Assembly (NCBI GenBank): GCA_028284955.1
Contig: JANQQS010000020.1
Span: forward strand, 1-64,000
Direction of reading: 5' to 3'
Source of the DNA: Myxococcota bacterium
Lineage (GTDB): Bacteria > Myxococcota_A > Polyangia > Polyangiales > Houyiibacteriaceae
Length of the DNA stretch: 64,000 bases
Notes under the pieces: model-generated
The model's database searches: none
What the model was told of the DNA's origin: nothing
The model's input: only the letters and a program-made list of their open reading frames with translations
Part shown: positions 58,953 through 64,000 of the stretch, piece after piece
Layout: every line of letters starts with the position of its first letter
How positions within the stretch are numbered: the first letter of the stretch is position 1
Program-made: the position numbers and the translations under genes

Positions 58953-60697
58953 GACAGTTCCTCCATGGATGGGTGAATGCGCATGCGAAGTTTGTGCGTT
59001 GCATTGATTGGCGCGTGGAGCGCCAAAAACGAATCGAGGCAGCAACCAAAAATAAACGCATCGCCGATCCCTGCGACGTGCGCCTGCTCGATTTCTATCG
59101 TGGTCTGGTTGCCGCGAACGAGGCCGCCCCGGGTAATCTGCTGCATCCGCGCCGTCTCAGAGCCTCGGATGCCGTCGATTCTTCGGTCGTTGGCAACCGC
59201 CGCCTGATGATCAATGGAGCGCTGGAAGTTGTAGAGGCGCAGCAGTTTTTGAAGAACCGAGGCGTTCGACAGCGTGTGGTGGCTCAATCCCAAGTGGCCG
59301 ATCAGCCGCCACTTTAGTTCCGTGCCCAGCGACGGAGGAACCGGTCGGCTCACCGGCACGATGTTTTCGAAGGTGGCCACGGTGGGCGCTCCGGGCACCG
59401 AGCGGCAGATATCGCCCACCCGAAGGTTCGTGGGCAGTTGACGATTGGTGCACGTGAGGTCGACGGAAAGATTCATTTCGCCAACGTTCGCCGACCCTGA
59501 GGAAGGGTTTGTCGCGCGCGGTCTAGAAACCGATATGAACGTATCGATGCCGCCATCGACGACCGAATGTGAACGGCTGGTCGTGTAGCAGAGCGTTGAA
59601 TGTTCAGAACCAATGGCGCTCAGATGCGAGAATGAAGTGAAGTTCTTCAGGGTCGAACGGCGACCGGTGTCTCCGTCGATTCCTTCCACGCCGTCGATCG
59701 AAAAAACTTCGGCTTGATTGGGGTCGCATCCTGCTGCGCGTACGAGAGCGCGGCGTTTCGTGGGCTCCCATCGCACAGGGTCGGCGGTAGTCCGGAAGAG
59801 GTTGACGGCAGGGACACAGTGGAGGCGAAACGAATGTTCGGTCGGCATTTCCGGCAACGCTGGAGGCTGGGAAAAGCGCGCCACGATTTCCGCAGAGCGA
59901 CCAAGGCGGTCGGGACAGACTCGGTCGAGCCCCTGAATCTCCACGAACGCAAACCGCTGAGGAAAGGTAAACAACTCGAGTAGTAATCGAGGCGCAGTCA
60001 CCGACGAGCGAGGCCAGGGCCAGAGCGCAGGGTCTCGCTCGTAGGGAAGCGACGCCGTTTCGCGTTCGTCGAGCGTGACCTCGTATCCATCTTCGCCCAC
60101 GAGCGAAATACCTTCGAGATGCCTCGAAAACCAGTACAGCAAGCTGGACGAGAGCCCCCAAGAACCATGAATGAACACGCGCAAGGAACCATGCTCGGCG
60201 AGCGCCGACCCGGCATGCTCGGGGAGCTGGAGCCGAAAGCGCAGCTCGGGCTTGTTCGCGCTGCGCGTATCGAGGACTGTTCGCTGAAGGACGAGAGGTA
60301 GAAGGGCAAGCTTCTGCGTGGTTTGAAAGCGGCACATCGCGCCCCCATCAAGTTTCGCTCCGAGTGGCGCACCTTCGGGGATGACGTGCACCCCGCGCAC
60401 GCGACCTGGCTTCGGTCGAAATTCAACGATCGAACAGGCTGGCGTCGTTCGGGCATAGTGGGGAAGCACGACCTCGCCGAGCGACTCGATGAACTCGGGG
60501 ACAGCGTCTTCGGCGCGCTGGCGGATCTGGGCGGACAGAAAAGCGAAGCCTTCGAGCAAACGCTGAACGTCGGGGTCATCTCCGGTTTCGGCAAACAATG
60601 CCGACAGCGACGGATGCGAGGTGGCAAACTCGCGGCCTACTTCTCGGAGGTAGCTGAGCTCACTCTGATAGAGCGATGGAAAATCGACCTGCGCCAT
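58916..60697 (-). CDS. tssF: T6SS baseplate protein TssF
   Basis: A 593-residue TssF (ImpG/VasA) protein, the other main component of the baseplate wedge. It opens with FPSLYQSELSYLREVGREFATSHPSLSALFAETGDDPDVQRLLEGFAFLSAQIRQ, the standard family start, followed by FIESLGEVVLPHYARTTPACSIVEF. The C-terminal half has SYTTSRSHSVV-type strands and LNASVLQKLLRLYNFQRSID-like helices. The ATG at 60697 is preferred: GGAG lies eight to nine bases upstream; a TTG at 60703 is also in frame. It follows tssE after two bases. Confidence 0.95.
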   Translation of the reverse strand: MAQVDFPSLYQSELSYLREVGREFATSHPSLSALFAETGDDPDVQRLLEGFAFLSAQIRQRAEDAVPEFIESLGEVVLPHYARTTPACSIVEFRPKPGRVRGVHVIPEGAPLGAKLDGGAMCRFQTTQKLALLPLVLQRTVLDTRSANKPELRFRLQLPEHAGSALAEHGSLRVFIHGSWGLSSSLLYWFSRHLEGISLVGEDGYEVTLDERETASLPYERDPALWPWPRSSVTAPRLLLELFTFPQRFAFVEIQGLDRVCPDRLGRSAEIVARFSQPPALPEMPTEHSFRLHCVPAVNLFRTTADPVRWEPTKRRALVRAAGCDPNQAEVFSIDGVEGIDGDTGRRSTLKNFTSFSHLSAIGSEHSTLCYTTSRSHSVVDGGIDTFISVSRPRATNPSSGSANVGEMNLSVDLTCTNRQLPTNLRVGDICRSVPGAPTVATFENIVPVSRPVPPSLGTELKWRLIGHLGLSHHTLSNASVLQKLLRLYNFQRSIDHQAAVANDRRIDGIRGSETARMQQITRGGLVRGNQTTIEIEQAHVAGIGDAFIFGCCLDSFLALHAPINATHKLRMRIHPSMEELSWAPRAGQQKIM

Positions 60698-60699
60698 CG

Positions 60700-61080
60700 T
60701 CAATGCTCCTCGACATTGGCTCGACCCCCTGCGTCGACCTGGGTCCGAAAACGAATCACCGAACGGGCATCGGCGCGAAGGCGCGCAAAAATTTCAAAAC
60801 TGAGAACCAAAGGGTCAACACGCGGTAGTTCGCGCACGCGAATGTCTCGAAGTCGCGGCTCGTGCTGAGCGATCGTTTGTTCGATCGACCGACGAAGCAC
60901 GCGCATGCTGTCGGGCAGTGAATGGACAACCCCGCTAAGGTCGATCATCCCGTACTCAGGAACGGTGTTCGACGAGCCCTGACGCGCGTTGAGCAACACT
61001 CTCAGATGTTCGACAATCGAGGTCGGGGTATCCGAGATTGGCTCGGAACCGTTTAGCCTAGATAGCAACCCTCGCGACAT
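60700..61080 (-). CDS. tssE: T6SS baseplate protein TssE (gp25-like)
   Basis: A 126-residue homologue of phage T4 gp25, which primes polymerisation of the T6SS sheath. EHLRVLLNARQGSSNTVPEYGMIDLSGVV is the family signature (an R-x-G-x-x-x-xPEYG motif), followed by SIEQTIAQHEPRLRDIRVREL. Length is typical. GAGGAGC precedes the start at 61080. A terminator separates it from hcp upstream. Confidence 0.95.
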   Translation of the reverse strand: MSRGLLSRLNGSEPISDTPTSIVEHLRVLLNARQGSSNTVPEYGMIDLSGVVHSLPDSMRVLRRSIEQTIAQHEPRLRDIRVRELPRVDPLVLSFEIFARLRADARSVIRFRTQVDAGGRANVEEH

Positions 61081-61118
61081 GATGTGCTCCTCAACATGGT
61101 TTTCGGCGAAGCGGCTCG

Positions 61119-61173
61119 AAAAAAAGCAACGTCCGCGCAGGCCGCCGACGCATTCGGCAACCCGCGCGGACGT
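61119..61173 (-). terminator. Intrinsic terminator between hcp and tssE
   Basis: On the minus strand ACGTCCGCGC and GCGCGGACGT form a 10-bp stem around a 25-base loop, followed by TGCTTTTTTT. It directly follows the hcp stop, so most transcripts should end here and only part read on into tssE, tssF and tssG. The 99-bp gap it occupies is the only clear break in the operon. Confidence 0.85.
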
Positions 61174-61179
61174 CTAGGG

Positions 61180-61674
61180 TTAGGCGGCGTTGCGCTCGCG
61201 CCAGTCGTCCTGATGTTCCGTGGTTTCGATCTCGTGTTTCCACGTGATCCGAGAGAACACAAAGGACACTTCCTCACGCATCGGCGCCGCATCATCGCCC
61301 TCCGTCACGCTGCGCGCGATCCGCTGCACGCGCGCATCTTCGAGAGAAACGGTGAAGTAATGTTCCCATCCTCCACCGTTTGCGGTCGGTCTGAAGAATC
61401 GAAAGCTTGCAGTACACGCTTTGGATTCAGAAGCCGCCTGGGCGAGTAGGGGCGTGGCCTTGTCAACCCACTTTGACACCGTAATCGGGTCGTACGTGCG
61501 GTCGCCTTGAGCTGAGCCGGTACGACTGTCGTAGCCGACCTGAATGCCTTCTTTATACGTCATGCATTCGATGGCTTTGGAGACATCAACTCCCGCCATG
61601 CTTTGCACACTCGAGTTCCCCTCGACAGCTTGCCCGTCTGCTTCGAGTTCTAGGTAGATACTAATCTGCGCCAT
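61180..61674 (-). CDS. hcp: T6SS tube protein Hcp (TssD)
   Basis: A 164-residue Hcp-family protein that stacks as hexameric rings to form the injected inner tube. It begins AQISIYLELEADGQAVEGNSS and has ECMTYKEGIQ and DPITVSKWVDKATPLLAQA, which are family blocks, then a strand-rich C-terminus with VSFVFSRITWKHE. No effector fusion is present. AGGAAC lies about ten bases before the ATG. It is the first gene of the minus-strand T6SS operon; the 263 bp to the divergent gene at 61938 should hold the promoters. Confidence 0.95.
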   Translation of the reverse strand: MAQISIYLELEADGQAVEGNSSVQSMAGVDVSKAIECMTYKEGIQVGYDSRTGSAQGDRTYDPITVSKWVDKATPLLAQAASESKACTASFRFFRPTANGGGWEHYFTVSLEDARVQRIARSVTEGDDAAPMREEVSFVFSRITWKHEIETTEHQDDWRERNAA

Positions 61675-61937
61675 TTGTTTTTTGTTCCTGCCTGTCGGCC
61701 GTTAGGGCCCGCGACGCTGCCGCGGGCTCTGATCTGATTGGCGAGGGGTCCGCGGAGACTCCTCGTCGGTTCATGCTGCTTATCGGCCGTGGGAAACCGC
61801 GGTTGCGCAGAAAGACAGAAAAAAGTCGTCCTCTTTTTTTCGCAACTTTGCCGTCTGGCGGTCGAAAAGCTGAGCGTGATTGGCGGGAGTGAACATCTCG
61901 AACGAAATCCCGCCCATCAACCGAGGGGACGCTGAAT
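61675..61937. promoter_or_regulatory. Divergent T6SS promoter region
   Basis: 263 bp between hcp and the divergent peptidoglycan-binding gene. It is the only long untranslated stretch in the right part of the locus and should hold the promoters for both sides. No clear inverted repeat was recognised. Confidence 0.45.
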
Positions 61938-63437
61938 ATGTCGCATTCGACGAACAAATTGAGTGGTTTTTTGGACCTGGCGCGCACGTTGCCGAGCGTG
62001 AATTCCGCCCGTGTGGATCTGATGGAACGGGGAACGGTGCGGGAGGCCCAAAAGGCCTTCAACCATCTGGTTCACGATATCGATTTACCGGAAAATGGAC
62101 GTTTCGAGCTCCGCACCCAGAAAGCGGTGCGAGCGTTCCAGGCCGCAGAGGGCCTAGAGGCGACTGGCCGCCTGAACCGTGAAACCGTCGACCGTCTCGC
62201 GATGCGATTGCGTGCCCAGCCAAGCGCCCCGCGCCGCGTTTCGAGTGCTGCCGCCGAGTCGCCGCGTCGTTCCGTGGCGCCGTCTCCCGTGTCGTTTTCG
62301 GGCGCGGCTCCGCAGGCGCAGTCCGGATCGGTCGATGCGATCATGGAGAAGCGAACTGCGCAGACGCTTTCACCGAGCGAATCAGAAGTCTTCGACCTCG
62401 CCGATCGTGCGAATCAACAGGTCGAATCAGGAGGACAGTCTGTGTTTTCTCGCCTCCCTACCACGGCAGGTCCCGACGGACGCGCTTCGTTTGGGGTGGG
62501 CCAGCTGACCATTCGTGCGCACCTGGATCAGCTCTCCAGGTTGGACACTGCGGAGCTACGCGCGATTGGGATCAGTCCGCGTGAGCTGGAGACCATGCGC
62601 TCCCGAGGCACTGCGGCGGAAAGCTGGTACCGCGTACTTCGCGGGACCGCTCGCCCCGCCGACCTACATCAAACAGGGATGCCCGCCAACGCGCTGGAGC
62701 ATGTTCGGCGGTTGGTCGACGCGGGAGACGAACATCCGCTCGTAGCGCTCTATGGAGAGAAGTTCGCTCAACAGACAGGTCTGTCTCCCTCGGATCTGGT
62801 TCCCATGAGTCAGGGCCTCGCAATCTACAACAAAGAGCTTCAGAACGATTTTCGAGCTCAGTACGAAGCTCTCTTCGGAGAACCATTTCATCCTACGCGG
62901 CGAAACTCGGCACGCATGGCTGAGGCAGCATACTGCGTCGCCGCGCGACACCCGCAGCTTTGGCCGGTGATTCAGTCTCTCGGGGGTGCGCGAGGTGGCG
63001 CAACGGCGCTTGGACACTATCTGGGGGTCGGCGCAAGAGCGGAAAATCTCCATGGATGGTACGCCCGCGCAGCCAAATCAGCGGTTGGGGAAGCCCGTTT
63101 CGTCGAGCTTCTAACGCATGTGGATCGACTTACCACCCGCATGCGACATCTCGAAAACGTGCGTCACGCGTTACTCGCGATGTCAAAAATCGAAATCGCT
63201 GCAGGGACCGACCGAGCCCGTGTTGTAGCGCGAATCGCGCGCAGATTTCATGGCGCGCCAGGTCGAGCGCTTCAGTTCTTTTTCGTCGATGGAAATGTGG
63301 CACTCCCTCGCTTTCATAGCGAAAAGGCGCTGCTCGCGGGGCTTAATCGCTACAACGAATCGCTCGGACGGACTCATTCCGATCGCCGACTCGTTCAAGC
63401 GTTCAATGCCATCGCCGCGCGACGGAGCGAATCATGA
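61938..63437 (+). CDS. T6SS-linked peptidoglycan-binding, lysozyme-like protein
   Basis: A 499-residue protein without a signal peptide. Residues ~33-92 are a PG_binding_1 domain (REAQKAFNHLVHDIDLPENG, AVRAFQAAEGLEATGRLNRETVDRL). A Ser/Ala/Pro linker (95-130) leads to a long helical domain with Glu163 (QVESGGQ) and SFGVGQL at 184-190, a spacing seen in lysozyme/transglycosylase folds. It therefore probably binds and cuts cell-wall glycan. Position between hcp and tssJ and lack of a signal peptide make it a candidate T6SS effector, or an enzyme that opens the cell's own wall for assembly. GAGGGG precedes the ATG. Its stop overlaps the tssJ start. Confidence 0.65.
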   Translation: MSHSTNKLSGFLDLARTLPSVNSARVDLMERGTVREAQKAFNHLVHDIDLPENGRFELRTQKAVRAFQAAEGLEATGRLNRETVDRLAMRLRAQPSAPRRVSSAAAESPRRSVAPSPVSFSGAAPQAQSGSVDAIMEKRTAQTLSPSESEVFDLADRANQQVESGGQSVFSRLPTTAGPDGRASFGVGQLTIRAHLDQLSRLDTAELRAIGISPRELETMRSRGTAAESWYRVLRGTARPADLHQTGMPANALEHVRRLVDAGDEHPLVALYGEKFAQQTGLSPSDLVPMSQGLAIYNKELQNDFRAQYEALFGEPFHPTRRNSARMAEAAYCVAARHPQLWPVIQSLGGARGGATALGHYLGVGARAENLHGWYARAAKSAVGEARFVELLTHVDRLTTRMRHLENVRHALLAMSKIEIAAGTDRARVVARIARRFHGAPGRALQFFFVDGNVALPRFHSEKALLAGLNRYNESLGRTHSDRRLVQAFNAIAARRSES

Positions 63438-64000
63438 TGCGGCGTGCGATAGCGCTTGCTCTGTTCGGCGGAGCTGCTCTTGTCGGTTGTGGCGGAAGCC
63501 AGACTCCTTCCGAGTGTCCTGCTCCCGCGCTTCGTATCGACGTTCATGCGGGAAAGCGGCTCAACCCGGACCAGCGCGGTTCGGCGCTTCCGACGGTGGT
63601 GAGACTCTATCAGCTGTCGTCGGTTGAAGCGCTCGCAGACCTCGAGTTTGAAGATGTCTGGACCGATGCAGAGAAAGCGCTTGGTCCACTCGTCAGTCAA
63701 GAGATCACCATCTACCCCGGGGAGCGCAAGAGCATTCCTCTCGAACGTGCCGACCAATCGAAGTATTTGGTCGCGGTTGGGATTTTTCGGCAGCCGATCG
63801 ATCCCTATTGGCACTCGACGGCGCCGCTTTGGCCTGCCGAATCGAACTGCGAAACAGCAGAGCGCGTAAGAACAGCCGACGTACAGGTGAGCCTCGATAA
63901 ATATCGAATCTTCACTCGTGCATCGCAGAGGAGCCGACCTGTCGATGCCGACAAGGAACAAGCGGATGCCTCCAAGCGCGGGCGCCGTCCTCGCCACCGC
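63434..64000 (+). CDS. tssJ: T6SS outer-membrane lipoprotein TssJ (runs off the window)
   Basis: An open frame from 63434 to the right edge, 189 codons so far. The signal peptide ends ALVGC|GGS (Cys19). The mature part has the TssJ/VasD pattern: a first strand with LRIDVHAGKRLNPDQRG, then TVVRLYQLSS, a DVWTDAEKALG segment, YPGERKSIPLERA, and YLVAVGIFRQPIDPYWHS. TssJ anchors the TssJLM membrane complex to the outer membrane. The ATG overlaps the upstream stop (ATGA), so the two are co-translated. After residue ~165 the sequence turns Arg/Asp/Lys-rich, longer than the usual TssJ end; the true end is outside the window. Confidence 0.85.
   Translation, partial: MMRRAIALALFGGAALVGCGGSQTPSECPAPALRIDVHAGKRLNPDQRGSALPTVVRLYQLSSVEALADLEFEDVWTDAEKALGPLVSQEITIYPGERKSIPLERADQSKYLVAVGIFRQPIDPYWHSTAPLWPAESNCETAERVRTADVQVSLDKYRIFTRASQRSRPVDADKEQADASKRGRRPRHR

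Noticed and set aside
1-64000. CRISPR arrays, tRNA and rRNA genes
   Set aside because: The tandem repeats have no unique spacers, and no tRNA T-loop or rRNA signature was found on either strand by eye.

Overview
The window reads as GC-rich chromosomal DNA of a Gram-negative bacterium, most likely a member of the Myxococcota (myxobacteria or a close relative). Pointers are the glycosidase at 17281-19215, which ends in a Cys motif, one membrane helix and an Arg cluster (a MYXO-CTERM-like sorting tail); about sixteen predicted lipoproteins; FG-GAP surface proteins; a DUF1592/DUF1552 pair; and a type VI secretion system (T6SS). No tRNA, rRNA, CRISPR array, transposase or integrase was recognised. 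The species is not identified.

Layout. 1-33.5 kb is largely surface and secreted functions: Cys-rich repeat, lyase-like and unknown lipoproteins, two FG-GAP paralogues (11.6-13.6 and 31.6-33.5 kb), the sorted glycosidase, a beta-propeller/beta-trefoil protein, an outer-membrane barrel with a DM13 lipoprotein, and the DUF1592/DUF1552 operon. Housekeeping or regulatory genes are scattered among them: an SDR oxidoreductase, NYN-OST-HTH protein, AAA/DUF4143 ATPase, type II NADH dehydrogenase, ketopantoate reductase, CBS protein and FIST protein. 33.6-44.4 kb is mostly metabolic: pckA, a phosphotransferase/ATPase fusion, an ArsR-SRPBCC pair, an N-formylglutamate amidohydrolase-like enzyme, purF, a HupE/UreJ-like membrane protein and a dikinase with rifampicin-phosphotransferase domain order. 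44.4-47.6 kb is an overlapping barrel/ECF sigma/FecR-TPR cassette. 48-52 kb holds a CDGSH protein, a DUF427 protein and a Spy-like protein with an overlapping two-component system. 52.7-54.8 kb holds speE and hemH. From 55.6 kb to the right edge runs a T6SS locus: lipoprotein, FHA protein, tssG, tssF, tssE and hcp on the minus strand; a peptidoglycan-binding, lysozyme-like protein and tssJ on the plus strand. The rest of the system (tssK, L, M, clpV and others) should lie to the right.

The most unusual feature is a recurring architecture. At a dozen or more loci, tandem repeats of 12-20 bp sit in the first codons of a gene or in its 5' leader. They build a signal peptide (3103-3174), an enlarged PurF propeptide (40342-40431), the N-terminus of an FG-GAP protein (13501-13576), and leaders before 7464, 16870 and 22396. 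Two small inverted-repeat elements were also found: 231 bp between purF and the amidohydrolase gene, and 163 bp at 47753-47915 flanked by CTAG, like a miniature IS5-type element. Gene starts were chosen from Shine-Dalgarno (SD) sequences, signal peptides and overlaps; the uncertain ones are flagged.
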